Shown in pieces: positions 1-8,456 of a stretch of 64,000 nt of DNA. The notes under the pieces are model-generated. The model made no database searches and was not told the DNA's origin. It saw only the letters and a program-made list of their open reading frames with translations. The DNA lies in the NCBI GenBank assembly GCA_019828565.1, contig JAHDYR010000045.1, forward strand, positions 1-64,000. The letters are read 5' to 3'. Positions within the stretch are counted from its first letter, which is position 1, and every line of letters starts with the position of its first letter. The translations under genes and the position numbers were made by a program. This DNA comes from Carpediemonas membranifera. Taxonomy: Eukaryota > Fornicata.

Positions 1-351
1 CCTCGTCGCCACTGCTGTTCTTCCCTGGGAGGCGTTGCTTCAGCTGGAGTTGAACGATCTTTTGGGTGACATTCAAACACCACTGACAGGTTCTGTAGGA
101 AGTTGCCAAAGGAATTCCATATGGCTCGGAGTTTCGTCCCTTCCTGCTTCCCCTGTGAGGAATTCCTCGTTCGCAACGTAGCAGAATGCGTTCAGATAGA
201 GCCGAAGAAGCTTCTTTCGGCGCCCAGAAACCGTATTCTTCGTTCCCATCAGCAGCGCTTGATCGTCATAAAGTGCACGCACAATATCTCAGGGGGATCT
301 TCCTGCTGGGCTGGCTAAGACCGGGTAGCACATCTTCACGACAGATCGACT
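1..351. other. No recognisable gene
   Basis: I see only short open frames on both strands, none resembling a known protein. The 3' end of the minus-strand gene at 352-1410 abuts this stretch. The first 180 bases are open on the plus strand in one frame but the composition is not convincing. Confidence 0.4.
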
Positions 352-1410
352 TTATTCATTGTCCTCGTCAGCAGCCAGACGCTTCTCGCCCTCCGTAATC
401 AATGCCTTTCTTATGACCGGATCCTTATCATCGGGACGTTCGGGTAAGCCGAACACGCGGCGAAGGAGGTTGCGATTATCAGCTGTCTGCAAGCTGGTGA
501 TAAACTTGTTGACTGTCGGGAGCATATCCTGCCTCTCTGGTGCATCCTCATCAAGCTTCCGGAATGTCAGGGCGAAAGAGATGCATTTCTGCGCGTGAGT
601 GATTTTCAGCGGCACAGCCTCATGAGAGAGCATCTGGCAGAACTCGGTTGGGTACAGAATGATATACTCAAATATATCACGCTGTTTGTCCAGCGACCGC
701 TCTTTCTTTCCTGACATCTCCGCCATACGTGTCATCATGTGCTTGATTCCACCGCTAGGTCGAGAGCTGAGGGCACCAGGCTTCTTCAGTTCCACTCGCA
801 GTGCGTCTGCCTGATGCTCAAGCTGAGCGGCGGAACAATCACTGCCTGCCATCTTGTAAATCGCCAGATGATACGCGATATACACTTGCCACATGGTCTG
901 TGGACCCGAGTTAACAGTCAAAATGGACTGGAGTGCATGAAGCTGCTCCACCGTCGGGTGCTCAGCTGCGTCCAGGGAGACGATGGTCCAATCATCAGAC
1001 TGTTCGTTCGACCTGTCAATCGAACCACTCCAGGTCTTGGACAAGATCGTGTCAACATCATAGCACGACAAGTCATTCTTCCGCTTGTGATGCTTTGCGG
1101 CGGCGTCTTGGTCAGCGGGAAGGACAGTCTGGCCAGCGGGTGAGCCATCGCCTTGGACAGCGGGAGGGCCATCGCCTTGGACAGCGGGAGGGCCATCGCC
1201 TTGGCCAGCGGGAGGGCCCTCGCCTTGGCCGGTGGGACGCTGATCAGTGGCGAAATGAAGACGAGCGTCATCGTCAGAGGCGTTCAAAGCACGTGAAGCG
1301 CTGATGGCGTCCATGAGAACTATTTTGAACTCCTTCTTGAACGTCTGCGTCCGCTTGTTCTTAGGAATGGCGTAAAGCATTGCCATAAGCTCTGAAGTGT
1401 CGAAATCCAT
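352..1410 (-). CDS. Island helical protein, family 1 (copy A)
   Basis: This is a 352-residue protein of unknown function, starting at ATG 1410. Residues about 60-100 contain a Gly/Asp/Pro-rich tandem repeat built on GQGDGPPA, encoded by a 24-bp DNA repeat near 1140-1230. A predicted all-helical C-terminal half follows. The helical part matches the protein at 23051-24354: both have a tract of the form [I/L]-x-Y-[I/M]-I-L-[Y/F]-P-x-x-[F]-x-x-x-L-S-H followed by another hydrophobic helix. The gene is divergent from the SET-like gene at 1440, with only 29 bp between start codons. The stop codon sits in TAAAG, typical of genes here. No enzymatic motif is visible. The protein may be structural or a binding protein; that is inference. 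Confidence 0.7.
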   Translation of the reverse strand: MDFDTSELMAMLYAIPKNKRTQTFKKEFKIVLMDAISASRALNASDDDARLHFATDQRPTGQGEGPPAGQGDGPPAVQGDGPPAVQGDGSPAGQTVLPADQDAAAKHHKRKNDLSCYDVDTILSKTWSGSIDRSNEQSDDWTIVSLDAAEHPTVEQLHALQSILTVNSGPQTMWQVYIAYHLAIYKMAGSDCSAAQLEHQADALRVELKKPGALSSRPSGGIKHMMTRMAEMSGKKERSLDKQRDIFEYIILYPTEFCQMLSHEAVPLKITHAQKCISFALTFRKLDEDAPERQDMLPTVNKFITSLQTADNRNLLRRVFGLPERPDDKDPVIRKALITEGEKRLAADEDNE

Positions 1411-1439
1411 CGAAATGTTCTCGTGCAGATTTTGTCAGA
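1411..1439. promoter_or_regulatory. Very short divergent intergenic region
   Basis: Only 29 bp separate the ATG of the minus-strand gene (1410) from the first ATG of the plus-strand SET-like gene (1440). If the second in-frame ATG at 1470 is used, the gap is 59 bp. Any promoter must be bidirectional or overlap coding sequence. No TATA-like motif is evident. Confidence 0.45.
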
Positions 1440-2108
1440 ATGCGACTGACCACGAAGGAGACGTATACGATGCCAAGTGATGACTATTGTCGTCTCTACA
1501 GCAGCAAGATCTTTACTGAGTTCAGTACCGATTGTTCTGCGTTTGGCTTTTCGAGATCGATGCTTGCTAACAAGTGTGACATCAACGTGGACGAGAACGG
1601 CTTCAGTACTGCAGTTTCCGTCACTCAAGAAGAGCAATACTCCCTTATGGGAACTTCCGTTGGCAATGGGGTCATGGTGATGTCCCCAATCGAGAAAGGC
1701 ACCATCATCGGAGTGTACCGTGGTGAGATCGTCTCGACGCCGGGCCCCACAGCGGATTCGACCTATGTCATGTCCTTCTCGCAGAAGCTTGAGTATCACG
1801 TCGACTCCAGCGGTCTTCAGTATGGCTGTCACCTTATCAACGACGGCATGGGCTTCTACAACTGTGATGCCCACACGTATCTCGTCTCCGTCATGGTGGA
1901 TGACAAAGCCGTGAAACTGCCAATCCTCGTCATTGCGGCTACAGCCGATATCAAGCCGATGGAGTTCCTCTCCATTGAATACGGCGATGACTACTGGCGC
2001 GGTAAGAAGCGTGTTACTCTCTTCCCCTTCTCCATGGGTCGTATGTGCTCTGCAACGACTAGCCGTGAAGAGATGGAGGCTGTCGTTGACAATGTGCTCG
2101 GTTTATAA
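1440..2108 (+). CDS. Divergent SET-domain protein (copy A)
   Basis: This 222-residue protein (212 if ATG 1470 is used) carries a SET-like domain at about residues 75-186. The N-terminal motif GNGVMVMSPIEKG followed by GVYRGEIV matches the G-x-G-hydrophobic...E-x-x-G-E opening of SET lysine methyltransferases, which bind S-adenosylmethionine. HLINDGMGFYNC occupies the place of the family's R-x-x-N-H-S-C-x-P-N, and EFLSIEYGDDYW matches the closing G-E-E-L-x-x-D-Y. The usual NHSC His is replaced by Asp and there is no post-SET Cys cluster, so methyltransferase activity is uncertain. The closest relative here is the spliced gene at 25812-26518 (224 residues, the same length). In some protists SET proteins modify non-histone targets; a target in the island, such as the H3-like protein, is speculative. 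Confidence 0.72.
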   Translation: MRLTTKETYTMPSDDYCRLYSSKIFTEFSTDCSAFGFSRSMLANKCDINVDENGFSTAVSVTQEEQYSLMGTSVGNGVMVMSPIEKGTIIGVYRGEIVSTPGPTADSTYVMSFSQKLEYHVDSSGLQYGCHLINDGMGFYNCDAHTYLVSVMVDDKAVKLPILVIAATADIKPMEFLSIEYGDDYWRGKKRVTLFPFSMGRMCSATTSREEMEAVVDNVLGL

Positions 2109-2117
2109 ACGCTCCTT

Positions 2118-2600
2118 GTTGTACGCGAATGAGGCGACGTCACCACTCCCTACAACGGCGCCAGGATGTGGTCAAGGGGGAATTTGCACTGAGTCACGTC
2201 GAACTCTCCATGGCACTCTCCCCCGTGCGCCACCCCTGATCACTACGTCTGGACCACTATTCTTCCACGGCGTTCTCTCCCTGGCGTTCTCATAGGCAAT
2301 CTTCTTCTTGCCTTCCTGATGTTGATATTAATTGTTTCTGTGTACACAAGCTTGCTAATGTCATTATAAGCTTCACGTAGTACTAAATCGTCTTGTATTC
2401 CCGGTATTATCGTCCATATGGCTGAGCATGAATAATGATGTTGATTACAAAGGAGGGAGAAGCTGGTAGTGGCTCTAGAGCAGACAACGTTCAATGTGCA
2501 GCACGCATAGAACAACAATCCCCTGAATATTACTGTAACTGATCATTCCACGGATTTCGTTTGCGACAGCGATCGCAAAATTGTGCACTTTACGGCTGAC
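2118..2600. repeat. 483-bp direct repeat R1, copy 1
   Basis: This is nearly identical to 4168-4650 (same orientation, offset 2050 bp); I found two mismatches, near 2503 and at 2597. It starts 10 bp after the SET-like stop codon. Open frames inside it are short and identical in both copies and look incidental. The pair brackets a 1.57-kb segment with one gene and two gene relics. Confidence 0.85.
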
Positions 2601-2617
2601 AACAGAGAATCGTCTGC

Positions 2618-3406
2618 ATGTACGAAAAAGTCGCGTATTCACTTGCTGCTATGCATGCCATGACAAGATATAAGATTGCACCTGAGGAGGTGAAGAATTC
2701 TCATCGCCAATGCGTCAAGGACGCTGTTCTCGAAGCCTGGCTCTCATCTTCGGCTGATTTCAAGTGGGCAACAACTCTGATTGACGAATTGAACGCTTCA
2801 TACAAAGGCTCAATCACATACAACCTCCAGAGCCTTCTCTTCAGCGTTTTCCCCGAGGAAATGACGGACCCGCGTGCAACGAACGACATACTGCGTGTGC
2901 ATAAGCTGCTTGGCCCAATCATAGGGCAGACCGTCTTCTTGGCCTCCATCTGCAAGACTGATAGCATCTCCATCACGCGCGATCACTTCATGTCTGTGTC
3001 CTCACCCGTGCCTTTGTCATTGGATGATCGCAGAGCCGCATACGTGGCTCATACCTTCCCGAGTGTCTGGTCGACACTGGTCGAGGCCCTGATGATCGGC
3101 AGCATCGACCAGGCGATCTTTGCTGATATCTGCCTCGCCATTTTCGAGGCTCCCGATCCGCAGTTCGCCGACACGAAGAAATATGCGCAGCTGACTGATA
3201 CCTGTCTCTCGTACGCAGTGGAGAGTGTTACTGACAGGGATACTGAGCATAACAGCTGTAAGGTGAAGTGGTTCGGTTACCCCATCCCGACCTCTGCTCC
3301 GCTGTCCGAGTACAAGCAGTTTACGAATGAGACTCATGTGTCGAAGCGTGGCAGAGGTGTAGACAGTGGTTTTGTTGGGAAGGGACGCAGACTGAACCAG
3401 AAATAA
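2618..3406 (+). CDS. Island helical protein, family 3 (copy A)
   Basis: This 262-residue protein starts at ATG 2618. It is predicted mostly helical with no catalytic motif I recognise. It is homologous to the frameshifted minus-strand gene at 24404-25389. Shared landmarks are AWLSSSADFKW versus AWLCTQCGSKW early, and QLTDTCLSYAVESV versus QLTDTVMHYAIDSI late, with a similar K-W following. The C-terminal 30 residues are basic. The stop lies in AAATAAACC. It sits between the two R1 repeats, downstream of the SET-like gene on the same strand. The same two families also neighbour each other around 24.4-26.5 kb, which suggests they travel or function together. Confidence 0.7.
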   Translation: MYEKVAYSLAAMHAMTRYKIAPEEVKNSHRQCVKDAVLEAWLSSSADFKWATTLIDELNASYKGSITYNLQSLLFSVFPEEMTDPRATNDILRVHKLLGPIIGQTVFLASICKTDSISITRDHFMSVSSPVPLSLDDRRAAYVAHTFPSVWSTLVEALMIGSIDQAIFADICLAIFEAPDPQFADTKKYAQLTDTCLSYAVESVTDRDTEHNSCKVKWFGYPIPTSAPLSEYKQFTNETHVSKRGRGVDSGFVGKGRRLNQK

Positions 3407-3665
3407 ACCATTTTGGGTGTGATACCGGCTTTGCTTCGCTTTGGCCGCCAGCGCCATCGTGAGTCATGACCTCCTGGCGGATGGCAGTCTCGACGGGAGC
3501 TTGAATGCCTCGAGGTAGCCCTGATCCCCAACCTAATGCGAAGACGTGCAACCCGGCGGTAGCCAGCCGGAGCTGAGCCGAAAGTTGCCATCTAGATGCC
3601 CCGACGGAGTGTACGGTGGTTCGTGAGGCGACTGTTCCCCTCATGCCGTCCATATAGGCATCCGC

Positions 3666-3742
3666 GCTGGCGTATCCTGCTGAATCCTTCGCCCCAGAGC
3701 TCATATCGGTTTCTTCAGAACGAAATTCTAAAGAAATGTTCG
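3666..3742 (-). pseudogene. Relic of the HEPN-gene 5' end
   Basis: These 77 bp are identical to 26741-26817 in inverted orientation. The matched segment covers 38 bp of 5' leader and the first 13 codons (MSSGAKDSAGYAS) of the HEPN-type gene at 26779. Downstream of it the sequence no longer resembles that gene, so this is a truncated or recombined copy. Confidence 0.8.
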
Positions 3743-3957
3743 CGGGTATGCCTGATCATCGCGCGTCGAAAGACAGCAGGAACGTACCCTACAACTCAGG
3801 TTGAAGTAGGCTTGGCTTTGGTTCAACTGATAAATGCGCCATTGCTCCGTTTATATCATCCAATGTTAGGATGCCTTGCTATGATGATATACCGGTCACT
3901 ACGCTTCTGGGCGACGGTGGAGGCTGATGGTATGGCAGCGCAGGGGCATGAAGCGGG

Positions 3958-4170
3958 TCAGAGGGGTGGGTAGTCAAGGGATACTGACCGATCTTGGAAC
4001 TTGGATGATCGTTGTCGTGGCCAGATGAACTTGAGGCAGTGGTGGAGGAGGAACTCGCGGTCCGTGTGGGGCAGGGTCTCGCCGACGATGAAGGCCATGG
4101 AAGAGGCGGCCTGGGTCATCGAAGGGACCTTGACGGGGTCAGCCCAGTTGTAGTAGAGGTGGGAGGCGTT
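3958..4170 (-). pseudogene. Gene fragment of unknown family
   Basis: An open minus-strand frame ends at TGA 3958-3960 and begins abruptly at the edge of repeat R1. It encodes about 70 residues including SSMAFIVGETLPHTDREFLL. No ATG start is present, so it looks like the C-terminus of a gene truncated by the repeat. It resembles, weakly, the minus-strand fragment at 33937-34330 (a hydrophobic stretch followed by L-T/T-L-P and a basic/His segment). Function unknown. Confidence 0.4.
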
Positions 4171-4650
4171 GTACGCGAATGAGGCGACGTCACCACTCCC
4201 TACAACGGCGCCAGGATGTGGTCAAGGGGGAATTTGCACTGAGTCACGTCGAACTCTCCATGGCACTCTCCCCCGTGCGCCACCCCTGATCACTACGTCT
4301 GGACCACTATTCTTCCACGGCGTTCTCTCCCTGGCGTTCTCATAGGCAATCTTCTTCTTGCCTTCCTGATGTTGATATTAATTGTTTCTGTGTACACAAG
4401 CTTGCTAATGTCATTATAAGCTTCACGTAGTACTAAATCGTCTTGTATTCCCGGTATTATCGTCCATATGGCTGAGCATGAATAATGATGTTGATTACAA
4501 AGGAGGGAGAAGCTGGTAGTGGCTCTAGAGCAGACAACGTTAAATGTGCAGCACGCATAGAACAACAATCCCCTGAATATTACTGTAACTGATCATTCCA
4601 CGGATTTCGTTTGCGACAGCGATCGCAAAATTGTGCACTTTACGGCCGAC
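4168..4650. repeat. 483-bp direct repeat R1, copy 2
   Basis: Second copy of the repeat at 2118-2600, same orientation. Here it truncates the fragment at 3958-4170 and is followed at 4651 by unrelated sequence leading to the OTU gene. Confidence 0.85.
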
Positions 4651-4819
4651 TGCCTGGGAAGGTATCGACTCGAAAGGATAGGGGCGTCTCTGTCTACCTC
4701 ACAGATGAATAAATGAATGTATATATGCCTGTCTGGGCATCAGCGCTGTCGTTCAGGCCAATCTCGCTCGCAACCGAGCTTGAAGCAACGTCGACTCCTT
4801 TTGTCAATTTACTCATTAC

Positions 4820-6671
4820 TCACTCGCTCGCCGTCTCCAGTTTGCTCACACCGGAGTATACTGCGGCGTGCTCACCCTCAATCAGAATAACGCCATCGAA
4901 GTCCGACTCATGACAGGCCTTGACGACAGCAGCGCGGCTTCTCAGTGTCATCTTCTTGATGCGGCCACTCGCCATGTGTAGAACCGCATCGCTTATCCAA
5001 TGGCCTTGCTTTTTTGCGTTGTCAATGACGAGCACGGTCTTCTTGTTGGCGTGTGCCCATGTCCGTATGGCTTCTGTCGTGAGGTACAGGCTCTTCTTAT
5101 CGAAAAGCTCGTCGGGCTCGAACCAAGTGCCGTGGAATACGACTGACTTCTTCGCCCACGCGGTCAGTCTCGCTCTGAAACCGGCAATGGCGTTATCGTC
5201 CAAGTCCGTGTTGTGAACAAGGTAGTGAAGGGCGTGTGCGATGCAACTCCCATCTGGAGGCACGTTGTGTACATCACAGAAGCGCTTGATGTCTGCCATT
5301 GCACGAAGGTTGTCATAGCCTCTCTCAGGCTCAGGCTCAGCTGGCTCGCTGACGCTAAGATCTATGATATCAGCACACGGCACACACTCTTTGTTGTTGG
5401 CCTTCTCGGGCTCCGTCTGGGTGTTGGCTTCGCATGTCTTCACTGTCTTCACCTCCGACTCGCCCTTCTTCTCATTTGCCTCACCCTCGTCCTCCTTCTC
5501 CTCAGGCTCATCATGCACCTCTGTCACCTCCTCTACCTCGCCCTCCTCCTCCTCGTCTGACTCCTCTGAGTTGCTATCGACATCAGCGATCTTCTGAGGG
5601 ATTGTCATGAGGGCCTTGCGCTTCATGTGGATTGTGTCGCTCTTCCCCGTACGGCGGGGGGTACTCGTTCGTGCTTGGTGTGTGCCCGACTGGGGTAGGT
5701 CGCGGCAAAACGGCGCGGGTGTCGGGCTGGCACCCAAGGAGATGTCAGCTGCGTACCCCACGTCTTGCAGCAGCCTCGTGACGGTCTCCTCCAGCTCGAG
5801 TACTCTCTTCTGCGCCTTGTGATGGAGCACTCGTGCCTCCATCGGAAGAGATGGGAGGTCTTTGTGAATCCAGTCCTTCATTTCGAGCAGCTTGGATACG
5901 CGAAGGTATCTGTCGAACTGAACGTCGACGTGGTTGTCCCCAGCAACCGCAGCTGACTCTCGAGAGGCGCGAATGCGAAGCTCGCCGTGCACCTCCTTCT
6001 GGACTCTATGCCACAGGACGTAGTTGCGAGCGTTATTGTCCTCCCACTCCTTGAGCTTCTGGGCGATCTTTCTCTCGCGCCGGCGCTTGATCGCGCGTTC
6101 TCTAATCTCATCGTCGGACTCGTTGTCAAAGTCCACCTCACTCTCACTGTCGCACAACTCAGAATCGTCGACGCCGCTCTCTTCACCACTGTCCACGCCA
6201 CTCTCATCGTCGACGGGTTCTTTCTTAGCGCTCTCGGCCTTGCCCTTGCCCTTGTCCTTCTCCTCGGCGTCAATGGCCTCAATAATGGCCTTACGCGCCT
6301 TGCGCTTCTCCTGGCTATACACGATATCAGCCTGGTTGTCGTCAACCCACTTCGCCAGCGCGCCGAGCTTCTTGGAACTTCTTGGTCCGGCGAGTGCCAT
6401 AAACTGCTTCTTCAACTTATCCTGGAGCTCTTCCTTCTCGTCCTTCGTGAGGCGGAATTTCGTAGTGATATGGTTCAGGTTGATTCCTATATAAGCATTG
6501 CTATGACTACAAACGCTTCCTGATCACTAGATCGAGCAGTTTCCGTTCATCCAGCAAAACCGCGCGAAGGACAGCACATTTGGCATGATTGGTGGTTGCC
6601 TTGGTGTATGCAGCCAATATCGCATCGTACTGTTCCTTGCTAGCGCTCTCAATCCACTTTAGCAAGTCCAT
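4820..6671 (-). CDS. OTU-type cysteine protease, spliced
   Basis: Two exons, 6671-6515 and 6486-4820, join through a 28-nt intron to give about 607 residues. Exon 1 supplies a helical N-terminal module (MDLLKW... with KEQY). The middle is long, charged and low-complexity: Lys/Glu/Asp tracts, coiled-coil segments and several acidic runs. The C-terminal 150 residues resemble an OTU deubiquitinase: PPDGSCIAHAL carries the Asp-x-x-Cys nucleophile motif (Cys about 467), and the GEHAAVYSG tract near the end supplies a candidate catalytic His (about 592). OTU proteins remove ubiquitin, and many viruses and mobile elements carry them, but I cannot assign a substrate. It is the only OTU gene in the window and belongs to accessory island A. 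Without the intron the second exon would have no ATG until an internal Met. Confidence 0.7.
6487..6514 (-). other. 28-nt intron in the OTU gene
   Basis: On the minus strand this begins GTTTGTAG and ends TTATATAG. Removing it joins codon AAG|C to GA ATC and fuses two open frames that each end or begin without a partner. The length matches other introns inferred here (45850-45877, 30012-30039). There is no transcript evidence. Confidence 0.55.
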
Positions 6672-7920
6672 GTTCGGCACTATCAGCAAGAGAGCATAAA
6701 AAAATGGACATAGAGTGCCAAAAGTAATAAACTGAAACCATCCTCACGGCAACTATGTACCTAGGCGGCCTCAGTACCTCCAATACCTTCCGTATGTGCT
6801 TTTTTGTCCGTCCCTACTTCGTCCCACGAACCAGAAAAAAAGCGCAAAGAGAGGGCCCTTTGAATAATTCTATAACGGCAGCAGAGCATAAAACACGGTT
6901 CGAAAGGGCTGATTTTATGCTCTCTTGCCGTTAGTTCAAGCCGAGGCACGCTTCGGGCGAGCTCCGGCCAAGGTGTCCAGGAGTCAGCTTTTGGGGGAAG
7001 GTCTGTGGTGCTCTAACGTACCTCGGGACGCACTGTGGAGGCCCCTAGAGTACTCGGTCATGGCATGTCAGACCAAGGGTCCCTCAAATCTGGCCCCATT
7101 CAGGATGCACCCCCTAAATGTTCCGTTGCAAGCGTCTGACGGGCGTTCTCTGGATACCGACCAAGATGGAGGTCACATGGATCAACGGACGAGTATTGCG
7201 GTATTCTGGCCATGCCTGGTACTCTCAAATCATCTATACTGCTCAGTGCTCCATTTATAGTTCATATCGTTTCGTCCTGATGGACTTATGGTACTTGATG
7301 TTGTTTAGGGATTATTGTTGCTTTAATGATGCTCTGCGCCCGAATACTGATGTTTCTTAGTGTTGCGTACATGCCTACTACGTTAAAGCCGCCAGTATTC
7401 TTCCTATTCGTCAGTTCGTAATTTCAGTCTCGTTGCGAGCATAAAATGCACATTGTGAAAGGAAAGTGGGTGGTTATCTAATGGATACAGGGCAGGACAA
7501 GGTACACAAATGCCGTCCTGAGGTTTGGCATGGGATACTGATTTCATACGTCTAAAATGGGCGGTTGGACCCGAATTTCAGAATTTCGGCATGTCCGAAT
7601 TCCGAGGCAAGCGGGTAGGGTGTACAAAACCTGGCCTGGGTACCTATTAGAGCGAATAGAGAATGGCAGCACCATGGATTCGGTTTTCAGAATAATAATT
7701 GCATTTGGATCGCCATTTCAGAATTACTTCCAGCACCGGAGATTATCATTAAATCTGGGAGTGTAACAACACTTTTAAAAAATGAAAGGTCCCCATTCAC
7801 CCACTCAGGCCCTAGATCACGTATCTGAGCTCAGTTTGGGTCAATTCCCAATACTTTAGAGTTTTGTATGGTCGAAATTCTGAAATAGCAATCCAAACTG
7901 AAGCAGCAAAAACTCATCCC
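6672..7920. other. 1.2-kb region without a recognisable gene
   Basis: Open frames here are short and do not resemble proteins. The stretch is less GC-rich than its surroundings. It contains one long hairpin (6873-6933) and recurrent GAGCATAAA motifs (near 6684, 6884 and 7438). A similar GAGCATAAAGTGCAC motif occurs near 37089 at the possible LTR edge of a decayed chromovirus, so part of this region may be old LTR debris. Confidence 0.35.
6873..6933. repeat. Long imperfect hairpin
   Basis: Left arm 6873-6893 (TAACGGCA, gca, GAGCATAAAA) pairs with right arm 6913-6933 (TTTTATGCTC, tct, TGCCGTTA) except for the 3-nt internal mismatch; the loop is 19 nt. It lies in otherwise featureless DNA. It could be a structured RNA, a transposon terminus or a recombination product. 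Confidence 0.75.
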
Positions 7921-8090
7921 ATGGAGGCTGTAGCGGCAATAGACGAAGATATCATGAAGCATTGGTTGAAGAATGTTCCAACCAAATCGCGTACGAACTA
8001 CAACAAGCTTCTGAAAGACGTTTTGGCCAGAATTTGTCAGGAAACCGCCACAGATATCCAGAAGGGCATCGAGATTGTCCGTAGTGACGA
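7921..8090 (+). pseudogene. N-terminal module of an island gene, truncated
   Basis: From ATG 7921 about 57 residues look protein-like, including IMKHWLKNVPTKSRTNYNKL. The pattern (Leu/Met-Lys, short helix, Ser/Thr-Lys, Tyr) resembles the first residues of the OTU protein (exon 1) and of the minus-strand protein starting at 27984. Beyond about 8090 the frame is antisense to the Arg-rich CRESS ORF, so the gene appears cut by the CRESS integration. The exact breakpoint is not visible. Confidence 0.35.
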
Positions 8091-8456
8091 GCTGGTAACG
8101 GACCGACGAAAGGGAAAACGACGCGAAGTAGTAGCCCGCTTACGCGATGTACGGCGAGGACGACGAGTGAAACTACGACGGGTTCGGCGAGGCCGACGGC
8201 TAGACCGACGGCGATTTCTTCTAGCTCCATATGCCATGTTTATGTCAATATTTACGCCAACGATAGACCCTCCGAGACTGGCGATAGCCACGAGAGTTAT
8301 AATATCTACGATAACGAGGTCGCCACATAGGAGTGCGCCCGAAATTGCGCGGCTTATACCAACGAGGCCCGCGATGAGTAAAAAACTTGGAATGCCAAGT
8401 TGGGCGGAAAGGGCGACGCTCAGACTTCTCCGCGCGACTCTGCTTAAAATCTGCAT
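8037..8456 (-). CDS. Small membrane/Arg-rich protein, overlapping ORF
   Basis: From ATG 8456 the minus strand is open for about 139 residues. It shows two hydrophobic segments (around SFLLIAGLVGISRA and LVIVDIITLVAIASLGG) followed by a strongly Arg-rich stretch beginning MAYGARRNRRRSS. It overlaps the C-terminal part of the 487-residue protein in another frame. The Arg-rich section resembles the nucleic-acid-binding N-terminus of small ssDNA virus capsids, which could start at the internal ATG 8236 and be truncated by integration. The last 20 or so residues probably read into host sequence. It may instead be a by-product of the Arg-rich coding frame on the same strand. Confidence 0.35.
   Translation of the reverse strand: MQILSRVARRSLSVALSAQLGIPSFLLIAGLVGISRAISGALLCGDLVIVDIITLVAIASLGGSIVGVNIDINMAYGARRNRRRSSRRPRRTRRSFTRRPRRTSRKRATTSRRFPFRRSVTSSSLRTISMPFWISVAVS

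Noticed and set aside
1140-1230. CRISPR-like or satellite array
   Set aside because: It is a 24-bp in-frame coding repeat in the family-1 gene, with no spacers.
4293-4568. 91-residue ORF conserved between both R1 repeat copies
   Set aside because: Conservation is only due to DNA identity of the repeat; no start context or protein-like pattern.
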